DNA of 33,107 bases. Origin: CAZYSK01 sp964649415. Its GTDB lineage: Bacteria > Chloroflexota > Anaerolineae > B4-G1. Position numbers and translations under genes: made by a program. This document shows positions 22,742 through 31,541 of the stretch, one piece after another. The notes beneath the pieces were generated by a model, which was not told the origin of the DNA, did no database searches, and was given only the letters and a program-made list of their open reading frames with translations. Numbering within the stretch: position 1 is the first letter of the stretch; each line of letters opens with the position of its first letter. Where the stretch lies: NCBI GenBank assembly GCA_964649415.1, contig CAZYSK010000065.1:1-33107 (forward strand). The letters run 5' to 3'.

Positions 22742-25700
22742 CTACTGGTTGCTCGCTCCCGGCGTAGGCGGGTCCAGGAACGCCCACGTGCCCGCGCCGT
22801 CGGGCCGCCGCCCGTAGGACACGTCCTCCTGCTGGGGGCCGAAGTCGAGCGTGTCGAGCGGGACGTTGGCGTGGGCGTCGTCGGCATATATGCCAATCGC
22901 CTCCCCGTCCCGGTTCAGCTTGAAGTCCGCGTGGAGCGCGCCCTGCCCGCTATCCCTGTCGCACCAGACGAGCAGATGGCCGCCCGGCGGGATGCTCGTC
23001 CCGGCGGGAAAGGTCCATTTTCTCGGATCGCTCAGATCGTCTGTCAGGTATAGCCCGTCCAACGCGGCCGTGCTCGTGCCTGTGTTGTACAACTCCACCC
23101 AGTCGTCGTACTCCCCGGCCTCATCCTGGTTGACGCTCTTGTTGTCGGCCAGGAACTCGTTGATGCGCACGCCTGGGGCGGCGTAGCCAACCACGTAGCC
23201 GTGCGTGACGGCGGGCGCGCCGGTGGGTTCGAAGGTCCGCTGTCCGGCACCGTCCAGCGCCTCCAGGTAGTAGGCCACGGTCGTGCCCTCGGGCTGCGGC
23301 GGCAGGGCCGCCTGCCAGCCGGTCCCGCCGGGCGTCATCGGCGCGGCCAGGAAGCCACCTCCTGTGTTGTACCACAGCGTGGCGGACGCGATGGGGCTGC
23401 CGGCGGTGATGGCGGCGGTGACCGTCACGGCGTCGCCCGGCCCGGGCCAGGCCGGCGTGCGCGCCACCTGTGAGAATTGGGGTGGTCGCAGCCGGTTGGA
23501 CGCCCCCGGCGTGGGCAGATCCATCGCGTGCCAGGCGACGCCGGCATCGGGGAAGCGGCCCCAGGAGACGTCGGGGGTCTGGGGGTTGAAGTAGGCAGCG
23601 TCAACTGGTGCGCCGTAGCGGGCCTGGCTGTCGAACAGGCCCACGTACTCGCCTGCGCCGGACAGCTTGAAGTTGAGATGACCGTCCTGGTTGTCCCCGT
23701 CGGCCCACAGGATCAGATAGCCCCCGGCGGGCACGATGGTGCCGGACGGAATCTCAAATTGGGCGGACTCGCCGACGTTGTTGCTGAGCAGCATACCGCC
23801 CATATCCACGTCTGCCGTCCCGGCGTTGTAGACCTCGATCCAGTCGTCGTGCTCGCCGTCCTCATCCTCCAGCGTGTGCGTGTTGAGCGCCATCAGCTCG
23901 TTGATGTAGAGCGGTGGGCGGCTCCAGCCGACGACGTAGCGGTAGTCGCCATCGGGCCAGCCTGGCCGGTCTACCGTGCTCATCCCCATCTCGTCTGTCG
24001 CCTCCAGGTAGTATTCTACCCACGTACCGTCGGTGTGCGGCAGGATGGATGCGCCGTAGATGCCATCGCTGGGGTCGACGTCGTCGTGCGCGCCGTCGTC
24101 ATACATCGGGACGCGCTGGTAGGGCGGTGGAGGCGCGCCGGGCGCGAAGGCCCGGTACCACACCGATACGGTGAGCGCGTTCCCCTCGTCGCTCACGAGC
24201 GCCATCACGCTGACGCTGTCGCTGCTGGTGGGCGAGGCGGGCGTGTGGGCCGTCCCGCCGATGATGGGGGGGCGGCCCCGGTTGGACCAGCCGGGGGTCG
24301 GCGCGGCGAAGAACTGCCAGGTCTCGCCTCCGTCGGGGGTGCGCCCGTACGAGACGTCGCTCGTCTGCGCAGCGTAGGCCAGCGCAGAAACGGCCGCGTT
24401 GCCGAAGACGTCCCGGTCGAAAAGGCCGATCTGCCCGCCGCCGGCGTCGAGCGTGAAGCTGGCGTGCAGCGGCCCTTCCGCCTCCTCGCCGTCGGCCCAG
24501 ATGAGGAGCGTGCCATCCGGCGGGACGATCGTGCCGTCGGGGATGCGCCACCCGGTGGGGGCGCCCAGGTCGTCGCTGAGGTACATGCCGCCGAGATCCC
24601 ACGCCAACGTCGCGCTGCCGTTGTGGATCTCGATCCAGGCATCGTAGTCGCCAGCCTCGTCGGCGACGGTGTGTGTGTTGGCGGCCAGAAGCTCGTTGAT
24701 CGTCAGCGGCATGGCCACGTCCAGACAGAAGCCGGGCATCTCGCCCTCGAGAAACTCGATCCGGTGGGTGACGTAGGTCTTCAGTTCGTCCGGGCCGTCG
24801 GCGAACCGGAAGCCATCCGGTTGCCAGCGGTTAGGGTCAGCCTCAGCCCACGGGCGGACGCGGACAAATGCGGCGTCAATGCGGGGGAGCATCTCCGACG
24901 GGCTGAACTCGCCGGCCATCAACTCCGTGAGGCGGCGACAGTAGAAGGCGCGGAACTCCGGCACGTCCATCATACGGTCAATCAGCGCGTTCCATTTCCC
25001 ATCGATTTTCTTGCTCTCCTGCGTGCCACTGTCTATCGGGTTGTCCCAGCTCATCTCCGTGTCCAGCAGCCCGCCCACGCCTGGCCCCCACATGTTGTGC
25101 CCGAAGGAGAGGTCCAGATCCCAGGGCAGGATGTGCCAGCGATCGGTGCTGAGATCGTGGTAAATGTAGTAGTTCTTCTCCAGCATCTCGAAGTTGCCTA
25201 TGAGGACGTTGACGGCGTACCAATCGATCCAGCCGTTCACGTCCAGCACCTCTGCGATGGCGGCCTGAAACTGGTCGTCGGGCGTGTAGTTGATCAACTC
25301 GATGAAGTCGACCACGTCTGCGTGCCCACTCTGGCGGTTGGTCTTCTTCGGGTAGTAGTAGGTGTACCACCAGTCTCTCTCCGCCGGATCCTCGATGTAG
25401 TCCAGCACGCGCAGGTTGCCGTAGAAGGGCTTATAGAGGTTGCCGTGTGTCTCGAGGCCCTGGCGGTGGAGGAAACGGGCGTCCACCTGCTCGACCTGGG
25501 AGAAGAGGCCGTAGTAGACGTCGTTGACGTAGAACCGGGCGTAGTCGGCGCGCGGGCTGGGTACGCCGCTGCGGGCAAACAAGTCGTAGGCGATCCAACT
25601 GCGTAGCAGGGTCTGATCCGGGTAGTCGGAGTTGAGGTTCAGTTCTTCGTGCGCATGGCCGCCTTGATCGTACAACAGATCGGACCCGGGGAAGAAGATC

Positions 25701-26026
25701 TTCCAGCATTTCTTGGACATCAGGCGAGACACGTCGCCCCGGTAGCGCACGTCCACGTCCCAGGAGCGCTCGTAGGTGAAGGTAGCGGGGATGGTCTCGT
25801 CCCGATAGGGGTCTCGTGACAGCCAGTCCAGGTCCAGCGGATCGGCGTGGAGGTGGTAGACGAGTGGGGCGGGGGGGTAGTCGCGGGTAACCAGGGGCAG
25901 GTAGACGTGCCGGTCCTGCCCTGGGCTACCTGGACTAGGCTGGGGGTGTGCGGCGTGGGCGACGTCGGCGGCTGCCAGGAGCAGCAGGCCCACAGCTACC
26001 CACACAATCGGCCTTCTGGTGCTCAT
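22742..26026 (-). CDS. Secreted CotH-kinase protein with three lamin-tail domains
   Basis: Exported protein, 1094 residues, with a clear signal peptide (about 1-25; I-V-W-V-A-V-G-L-L-L-L-A-A-A-D-V-A-H-A). After R-H-V-Y-L-P-L-V-T-R comes a CotH-kinase-like domain (about 85-430) with V-R-Y-R-G-D-V-S-R, K-K-C-W-K-I and the acidic I-L-P-W-D-L-D-L-S-F-G motif (about 297-307). Three lamin-tail domains follow, starting near 440, 709 and 954, each opening with [TYR]-I-N-E-[LF]-[LM]-A and ending P-T-P-G-[WA]-S-N. They are separated by short beta-sandwich-like segments. The ATG at 26026 has GAGAGGG upstream. It converges on the anti-sigma gene with 57 bases between and is the second CotH-like gene flanking the sigma pair. 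Kinase activity is a family inference; lamin-tail domains probably bind surfaces or glycans. Confidence 0.9.
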   Translation of the reverse strand: MSTRRPIVWVAVGLLLLAAADVAHAAHPQPSPGSPGQDRHVYLPLVTRDYPPAPLVYHLHADPLDLDWLSRDPYRDETIPATFTYERSWDVDVRYRGDVSRLMSKKCWKIFFPGSDLLYDQGGHAHEELNLNSDYPDQTLLRSWIAYDLFARSGVPSPRADYARFYVNDVYYGLFSQVEQVDARFLHRQGLETHGNLYKPFYGNLRVLDYIEDPAERDWWYTYYYPKKTNRQSGHADVVDFIELINYTPDDQFQAAIAEVLDVNGWIDWYAVNVLIGNFEMLEKNYYIYHDLSTDRWHILPWDLDLSFGHNMWGPGVGGLLDTEMSWDNPIDSGTQESKKIDGKWNALIDRMMDVPEFRAFYCRRLTELMAGEFSPSEMLPRIDAAFVRVRPWAEADPNRWQPDGFRFADGPDELKTYVTHRIEFLEGEMPGFCLDVAMPLTINELLAANTHTVADEAGDYDAWIEIHNGSATLAWDLGGMYLSDDLGAPTGWRIPDGTIVPPDGTLLIWADGEEAEGPLHASFTLDAGGGQIGLFDRDVFGNAAVSALAYAAQTSDVSYGRTPDGGETWQFFAAPTPGWSNRGRPPIIGGTAHTPASPTSSDSVSVMALVSDEGNALTVSVWYRAFAPGAPPPPYQRVPMYDDGAHDDVDPSDGIYGASILPHTDGTWVEYYLEATDEMGMSTVDRPGWPDGDYRYVVGWSRPPLYINELMALNTHTLEDEDGEHDDWIEVYNAGTADVDMGGMLLSNNVGESAQFEIPSGTIVPAGGYLILWADGDNQDGHLNFKLSGAGEYVGLFDSQARYGAPVDAAYFNPQTPDVSWGRFPDAGVAWHAMDLPTPGASNRLRPPQFSQVARTPAWPGPGDAVTVTAAITAGSPIASATLWYNTGGGFLAAPMTPGGTGWQAALPPQPEGTTVAYYLEALDGAGQRTFEPTGAPAVTHGYVVGYAAPGVRINEFLADNKSVNQDEAGEYDDWVELYNTGTSTAALDGLYLTDDLSDPRKWTFPAGTSIPPGGHLLVWCDRDSGQGALHADFKLNRDGEAIGIYADDAHANVPLDTLDFGPQQEDVSYGRRPDGAGTWAFLDPPTPGASNQ

Positions 26027-26137
26027 CGTGCGCCCTCTCGTGCACCCGCCCCGGGGCCGGCATCCCCGCGTGCGCGGCGGGTCACCAATCTGCCAGCGCT
26101 CACACGGGGCACCGCCTCGTGACCTGTCAGCGACGAA

Positions 26138-26166
26138 ATTGTATCATGTTAAGGTGCCGAGGGCAA
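26138..26166 (-). promoter_or_regulatory. Predicted promoter of the CotH/lamin-tail gene
   Basis: Minus-strand TTGCCC (26161-26166), 17-base spacer, TACAAT (26138-26143), about 110 bases upstream of the start codon. Confidence 0.55.
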
Positions 26167-26173
26167 ATGGCGT

Positions 26174-26202
26174 TTGACTCGGGCGCTCAGGTGGGCTAGA
26201 AT
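26174..26202 (+). promoter_or_regulatory. Predicted promoter of the pfpI gene
   Basis: TTGACT (26174-26179), 17-base spacer, TAGAAT (26197-26202). The two divergent -35 boxes are only 7 bases apart. The leader to pfpI would be about 240 bases long. Confidence 0.5.
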
Positions 26203-26445
26203 TGCGCGTGATGGTGTACCCGTGTGAACATGTTCAGCCTGGCCGATATCATTCCAGGGGAAGCGGCTGGCGAAGAGAGGGGGTGATGCCAGGAGTCAGA
26301 GGTCGCTAGTCCAGAGTCCAGGGTTGAGAGTCAGTGGTCGTGGTGTTCGTCTCGTGGGTGCTCTAGCCATGATGCGGATTGTTCCAATCCGTGTGCAGAA
26401 GTCTCTTGCGCGGTTCACGTAGCCACTAAGCGAAAGGAGTCCAGC

Positions 26446-27027
26446 ATGGGCGCGAAGAAGATTCTGATGTTGGTCGGCGATTTTGTGGAGGACTACGAGG
26501 TGATGGTGCCTTTCCAGGCATTGCAGATGGTGGGCCACAGCGTAGACGCGGTCTGCCCAGATAAGCAGGCGGGCGACAAGGTGCGGACGGCGGTCCACGA
26601 TTTCGAAGGTGATCAGACGTACAGCGAGAAACCGGGCCACAACTTCACACTCAACGCCACGTTCGACGAGGTGCAGGCGGAGGACTACGACGCACTGGTC
26701 ATCCCCGGCGGGCGCGCGCCGGAGTACATCCGTTTGAACGAGCGGGTGCTAGAGATGGTGCGCCACTTCGCCGAGGCGGACAAGCCGATCGCGGCGATCT
26801 GCCACGGGCCGCAGGTGCTGGCCGCGGCGGGCGTGCTTGACGGGAAGAGCTGCAGTGCCTACCCGGCCGTCGGGCCGAGTGTGGCGGACGCCGGCGGGGA
26901 GTACGCGGCGATCGCGGTGGACCAGGCCCACGTGGATGGGAACCTGGTGACGGCGCCGGCATGGCCGGCGCACCCTGAGTGGCTGAGCAAGTTCCTGGGG
27001 GTGTTGGGGACGAAGATTGAGCTGTAG
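26446..27027 (+). CDS. DJ-1/PfpI-family protein
   Basis: A 193-residue cytoplasmic protein of the class I glutamine amidotransferase-like fold. It shows the nucleophile elbow A-A-I-C119-H120-G-P-Q, the early acidic D-F-V-E15-D-Y-E segment and L-V-I-P-G-G-R-A-P. This is the PfpI/YhbO-type arrangement; members have been described as intracellular proteases, chaperones or deglycases, and these cannot be told apart here. The ATG at 26446 has AAAGGAG 7 bases upstream. It is a single gene with its own promoter and a terminator-like hairpin after it. Its length is normal for the family. Confidence 0.93.
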   Translation: MGAKKILMLVGDFVEDYEVMVPFQALQMVGHSVDAVCPDKQAGDKVRTAVHDFEGDQTYSEKPGHNFTLNATFDEVQAEDYDALVIPGGRAPEYIRLNERVLEMVRHFAEADKPIAAICHGPQVLAAAGVLDGKSCSAYPAVGPSVADAGGEYAAIAVDQAHVDGNLVTAPAWPAHPEWLSKFLGVLGTKIEL

Positions 27028-27041
27028 ATTGATGTGCTTGG

Positions 27042-27075
27042 AGACCACCCTAGCCGGCAGCGGTTGGGGTGGTCT
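27042..27075 (+). terminator. Hairpin after pfpI
   Basis: AGACCACCC (27042-27050) pairs with GGGTGGTCT (27067-27075), and AGCCG (27052-27056) with CGGTT (27061-27065) around a GCAG loop, giving a stem of about 15 pairs with wobbles. It begins 14 bases after the stop codon. No long T-run follows, so the termination strength is uncertain. The rest of the gap to 27313 holds no convincing gene. Confidence 0.6.
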
Positions 27076-27313
27076 TGTGCCACAGGAGCCTGCATCTCCT
27101 CCGTAAGGCCCTGCTCCCTCTCATCGTAGAAGCGTGGGGGCAGATCGGTTATCAGCGGCGGCAAACCTCCGCTTGAGTCTGTGTCCATAGAAGGGGAGAG
27201 CGCCACGAGGGTGGTATTGTGCGCGGTATTGGCCTACCGTCGTGACTATTCCTCTGGGGATGATCACTTCGTCAGTGACAGGTTGACCCATATGAGCCAT
27301 CTGGATCGAGTCG

Positions 27314-30300
27314 CTATATATCCTTCTTTGCCAATCGTCGGAGTTCACCAGATGGCGTTAGATGCCGCTTGAGAAACTGGTAGGCTACGTCGGCCACCGA
27401 TCTCAACTTGCCAGGTACTAGATATGAACTCTCTTCAACATTCTTCAACATCAACTCAATCCTATCTCGGACAGCCTCGAATGCTGACGCTTCCTCCTGT
27501 TCAGCCAGCAAACGGCTCGCTTCAAGGCGAACCCTGGCATCTTCGTCGTCCAATAGATCAATCAAGACTTCGATCACTCGTGGATCGTCTCGCTTGGCCC
27601 GCCACCGGATCACATCGAGGCGAACCCTGATATCCTCGTCGTCCAATAGATCAATTAGGACTTCCACCGTCTGCGGATCGTCCCGCTCGGCCAGCAGCCG
27701 GGCCGCATCGCGGCGAATCCAGCCATGTTCAGCATCCAATAAACCCACTAGAGCTTCTACCACTCGCGGATCGTCTCGCTCCGCCAGCCATTGCTCCACA
27801 TCGGTGCGAACCATAATGTTCTCAGTGTCCAATAGATCTACTATGGCGTCTATCCCCCGCGGATCGCCTCGCTCCGCCAGCCACCGGGCCGCTTCGAACC
27901 GAAGCGTCGCGTTCTCGTCGTCCAGCAGATCCACTATAGCCTCTGCGCCCTGCGGATCGTCTCGCTCGACCACCCACCGCGTCGCCGCAGAGCGAACCCG
28001 AGCATCCTCGGTGTCCAGCAGACCCATTATGGCCTTTGCCCCCCGCGGATCGTCTTGCTCGACCAACCACCGCGCTGCGGCAGAGCGAATCTGAGCATCC
28101 TCGGTGTCTAGCAGATCCACTATGGCTTCCGTCCCCCGCGGATCGTCTCGCTCAGCCAGACACCGGGCCGCATCGAGGCGGACCCTGTCATCCTCGGTGT
28201 CCAGCAGACCCACCACAGCGTCCATTCCCCGCGGATCGTCCCGCTCGGCCAGCAGTCGCGCTGTAACAAAGAGAAGCTTGGCATCTTTGACGTTTAGCAG
28301 ATCGACCAGATCTTCCACCTTCCACCGACTGCCTCGCCACGCTAGCCATGGTACAACATTGAAGGAGACTCCAGCATCCTCGGCGTCCGACAGGTTCAGC
28401 AGGGTCTCCACCACTCGTGGATCTCCTCGCTTGACCAGCAAACGGAGCGCTTCAGAGCGAACCTTGGTGTTCTTGTCGTCTAGCATATTCAGTATGGCGT
28501 CCGTTCCCCGCTGGTCGTCTTGCTCTGCCAGCAACCGGGCCGCATCGAGGCGAACCGTGGCATCCTCGGCGTCCAACAAAATGACCAAATCATGCTCAAA
28601 GTAACGCAAACCCAAGCAGCTTGCCAACTTCAAGATATGAGACGAATCTAGGGCGCTTTCGTTGGCCAGGTTAGCCAAAACGCGGGCGTATTCCGTGCCG
28701 CCAAGGTCAGTGAGTATCTCTTCAACATCCGATTGCAGAGAGCGAATGGGTGTATTGAGCCAGACTTGAAATAACTCCCGCAAGATCGATTTGACCAGAT
28801 CCCCTGGACCGGCGGGTACGCCGTCAGCAAGGACACGGCTTGCCAAAAGAAGGTCCCGGTTAATGGCGTCTTCGTACGGTGACGAGTTCAGGTCTCGGAG
28901 AGCTTTGATCAATTTGCCAGCGTTCGCGCGACGTTGCGTTCCCAGGTGCCCCGCCATCAATAGGAGCACCTCACGCCAGTAGGGGTCGTGCGCATAGTTG
29001 ACAAGGTTGAGCTTACCATCCTCCCAACGACCGGCCAGGCAGTACGCGCTTAGGTATTCTGCAAAGGTCTGGTGAAGAAAACCGTAGAGTTCGCGCCCGT
29101 CGGCATCAGTCCCGCGTGGGAGGAGTATCCCGCTGTGCAAACTGAGATTGTCCAGCATTTTACGGCTGCTCTGTCTTGCGTCGATTTCTGACATTGATCT
29201 CAGATGCAACATGGATTCGACCAACAGCTCCATTAGCGAATACTCATCGATGTAGTTGCTCGTGGCGTCAGAGAGCACGCTAAGCGCCACGGGTGCAAGC
29301 CATTCCCGAATTAGCAACTCATCGAGCTCCACCTGCCGCTGGGCGCGAGGCCAGCTTTGGATTAGGGTCTGGGCGGCAGCGTCATACAGCAACACCCGTT
29401 GATCGGGCAACGCTCTGCCTTGCCACTTGATCAGCGCGATGATGGTGAGCAGGAGCGGATTCCGCGCCAAGCGGTGAATGCTTTCGTTGCTCGTTATCGC
29501 GTCGAGAAGTTGCTGGCGCTCCGATGGGACATCAATAGCATCCGGCATCTCACTGTGTATCGCACCGTACCAGTTGTCGACAAACTCCCTGATTTGCTCA
29601 TCCTCTAACTCGGCAAGCGTGAAATGTGGGAAGCGGCCTATGAGCCCGCTACGTTCGTAGCCCACGATCCGAGTGGTGATGACGATCTGATTATCGTCAA
29701 AGGCTGGGTCCGCGACGAAATCGCCAACTCGCTCTTTGACGCGCTGCCGCAAAGCGGGTTTCCCGACCTCGTCGAGACCATCGATGAGGATCAGCGCTTC
29801 ACCTGCTGCCAGAGCGTGCTTGATGAGAGGGAGAAAACGTCCAACTTCATCCCCTATGTATTCGTCGAGGCTATCAACTCGGCCCCGGTCCAGAGCTTCT
29901 CCGAAGTGGATTGCTCGGATCCGGATGGGAAGGCGAGCGGCGGGCTCCTCGCCGATCAGATCTGGGCGGCCGCTACAGGCTGACCAGGTTACATAGCGCG
30001 TCAAGGTGGACTTCCCGCTGCCGGGGTCTCCTTGAACAACAAGTCGGGGAAGATGCAGAAGGGGCCTGATTTCAAGCGTCTCTACTCGGACGCGTACGAG
30101 CTCTTCGGAAGGAAATGCTTCAAGTGCTTCAATGAGTGACCGGGCCCACTCCGCCTGGGCCGGAGCCAGGAGTTGTTCTTGCACGGCCTTCTCATATTCT
30201 TCTTGGATGGCCATGCCTCTAGACTGAGAGAACTCCGCCGGCGACTTCAGTTCTTCCTGCGATAGGCCTCCTGGTACTATTGCTTGCGATCTGAACTGCT

Positions 30301-31048
30301 TGAGCGCTTCAATGAATTGCCCAGCTCTAATGGTCATTGGTGGCTCTGGCAGGTCGGTTACTCGGGCTTTCAGGGGGATGAACACGTCTTCCATCCGAAT
30401 GCCGATCGTTCGGTTCTGGACCTTTGGAGAGATGCCCTGCATAGTAATGCATTCGTACTTCTCCGCCATCTTGATGCAGTATTCGCGTCGTAGGGATTCT
30501 AGGTCAGGCGGTGGCTCAACTACTGCCTGGCGGATGTCTTGCAGCAGGTTCAGTACTTCGGCGAAGCCGACGCGCTCGGCAAAATAGGGATGCGCTTGAA
30601 ATGCCGGTCGAAGGTAGCACGTGACAAGGGTTTCCAGAGCCGCAGTAACCTTATCGACGGGCACCGTCATCCCCTCCAAGGAGAACGCATTGCGTTTGAC
30701 GGCGTCGGAGAGCGAATCCACATCTGGCTTGCTTGCAAAGATCTGACGGAGGATCATGGCTCGATCCAGGCGGTAGGTATCGTGCTCCGCAATGTGGGTC
30801 AATACTCGGGCGACCGCCTTTGCGGACTCCGACTCACCGTGGTCTTTCTCGTACTGCTCGATGCCGTCCCGAAAAGCGGCGTGGAAGGCTTTCTCAGCTT
30901 CCGGATCCTTCAGCCACTTGAGTCGTATCTTCAGTCCATCTTCGATCTTTCGCCCCGGGCGTGTGGCGCTTAGTTGGCCTGCTAGCCAGGTGAGTGCTGG
31001 GAGCCACAGGCCCACGGTATCCAGAAGCAGTTTGAAAGCGTCACTCAT
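27314..31048 (-). CDS. NACHT NTPase with C-terminal HEAT-like repeats (probable defence protein)
   Basis: A 1244-residue STAND-type NTPase. The N-terminal region (about 1-330) is helical in character and unassigned; it may hold an effector or adaptor domain. The NACHT core has Walker A G-D-P-G-S-G-K346-S-T and Walker B L-I-L-I-D423-G-L-D-E with the doubled acidic tail typical of NACHT, then F-L-H-Q-T-F-A-E-Y-L-S-A-Y (about 660), the usual motif closing the winged-helix part. From residue 832 there are eleven 31-residue HEAT-like repeats (consensus V-R-x-x-A-A-R-x-L-A-E-R-D-D-P-R-x-x-E-A-I-V-D-L-L-D-x-E-D-A-x) plus partial units. The ATG at 31048 has GGAGG upstream. Bacterial NACHT proteins of this build act in phage defence, where the repeat domain senses the trigger. 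Here that is inference. Confidence 0.88.
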   Translation of the reverse strand: MSDAFKLLLDTVGLWLPALTWLAGQLSATRPGRKIEDGLKIRLKWLKDPEAEKAFHAAFRDGIEQYEKDHGESESAKAVARVLTHIAEHDTYRLDRAMILRQIFASKPDVDSLSDAVKRNAFSLEGMTVPVDKVTAALETLVTCYLRPAFQAHPYFAERVGFAEVLNLLQDIRQAVVEPPPDLESLRREYCIKMAEKYECITMQGISPKVQNRTIGIRMEDVFIPLKARVTDLPEPPMTIRAGQFIEALKQFRSQAIVPGGLSQEELKSPAEFSQSRGMAIQEEYEKAVQEQLLAPAQAEWARSLIEALEAFPSEELVRVRVETLEIRPLLHLPRLVVQGDPGSGKSTLTRYVTWSACSGRPDLIGEEPAARLPIRIRAIHFGEALDRGRVDSLDEYIGDEVGRFLPLIKHALAAGEALILIDGLDEVGKPALRQRVKERVGDFVADPAFDDNQIVITTRIVGYERSGLIGRFPHFTLAELEDEQIREFVDNWYGAIHSEMPDAIDVPSERQQLLDAITSNESIHRLARNPLLLTIIALIKWQGRALPDQRVLLYDAAAQTLIQSWPRAQRQVELDELLIREWLAPVALSVLSDATSNYIDEYSLMELLVESMLHLRSMSEIDARQSSRKMLDNLSLHSGILLPRGTDADGRELYGFLHQTFAEYLSAYCLAGRWEDGKLNLVNYAHDPYWREVLLLMAGHLGTQRRANAGKLIKALRDLNSSPYEDAINRDLLLASRVLADGVPAGPGDLVKSILRELFQVWLNTPIRSLQSDVEEILTDLGGTEYARVLANLANESALDSSHILKLASCLGLRYFEHDLVILLDAEDATVRLDAARLLAEQDDQRGTDAILNMLDDKNTKVRSEALRLLVKRGDPRVVETLLNLSDAEDAGVSFNVVPWLAWRGSRWKVEDLVDLLNVKDAKLLFVTARLLAERDDPRGMDAVVGLLDTEDDRVRLDAARCLAERDDPRGTEAIVDLLDTEDAQIRSAAARWLVEQDDPRGAKAIMGLLDTEDARVRSAATRWVVERDDPQGAEAIVDLLDDENATLRFEAARWLAERGDPRGIDAIVDLLDTENIMVRTDVEQWLAERDDPRVVEALVGLLDAEHGWIRRDAARLLAERDDPQTVEVLIDLLDDEDIRVRLDVIRWRAKRDDPRVIEVLIDLLDDEDARVRLEASRLLAEQEEASAFEAVRDRIELMLKNVEESSYLVPGKLRSVADVAYQFLKRHLTPSGELRRLAKKDI
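27533..28555 (-). repeat. Eleven 93-bp tandem units (HEAT-like repeats)
   Basis: Eleven in-frame 93-bp units, with a partial unit at each side, encode the HEAT-like repeats of the NACHT protein. Units 4-8 are especially alike at DNA level (blocks such as CGCGGATCGTCTCGCTC recur), pointing to recent duplication. Units 2 and 3 are more divergent. This is protein-coding sequence, not a CRISPR array. Confidence 0.93.
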
Positions 31049-31541
31049 CGGGTGGCCTCCTTGGTTATGTGTAGACCGAACGAGCCTATATGCTTATTAC
31101 TCTTGTGTAGCCGGACTCTCTAGATCGTAATTGAACCCATTGGGTTCCGCCATACTCTGCCAGGATGGTCGGTGCACCAGGCAACTCGTCACTCTCGCTT
31201 CTTCGTGGGGCTCCAGTCTGGCCGCTGGATTCTGCATGGTGTAGAGCCGTGGATCATTGGCCAATTGATCACGATGTATAGAGCTAGAAGATCTCATCCA
31301 ATTGCTGTGCCTTCATCCATTCGGTGGAGTTCAAACGCGCGGCGTCCTTCCGGGCGCGTCGAGCAGCGCAGAGAGAACAAGAGTGCGACAGGCGCGCCCA
31401 CCAGACGCGGAGGTTGCTGGTGTGTCCGTGGTGGATTGGTTTCTCGTGCGCCGATTGGGGCACATGGGGCACACGAATCAGCAAGACAACGGTGCTGCAA
31501 AATGCGCTCCTTAAGGATTCCATCCAGACTAGAGGATTGTA
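31049..31541. other. Gap between the nuclease gene and the NACHT gene
   Basis: 493 bases with no convincing gene. Short open frames on both strands lack ribosome-binding sites and recognisable features. The NACHT promoter is probably here, but no clear -35/-10 pair was found. Confidence 0.5.

Larger units (their letters stand above)
26027..26445. other. Divergent intergenic region between the CotH-like gene and pfpI
   Basis: No gene seen. It holds two back-to-back promoters (26138-26166 minus, 26174-26202 plus), the palindrome GAACATGTTC (26226-26235) and the dispersed hairpin GGATTGTTCCAATCC (26376-26390), an exact copy of the one at 820-834. Confidence 0.6.

Noticed and set aside
23477..25606. 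A 709-residue plus-strand open frame
   Set aside because: It is antisense to the CotH/lamin-tail gene, whose motifs and signal peptide are clear. Long antisense frames are expected in high-GC DNA.
26226..26235. GAACATGTTC considered as a LexA operator
   Set aside because: The half-sites are two bases apart rather than the four expected for the GAAC-N4-GTTC type, and the neighbouring genes are not SOS genes.
27533..28555. Regular 93-bp repeats considered as a CRISPR or satellite array
   Set aside because: The units are in frame, contiguous without spacers, and encode a HEAT-like consensus.
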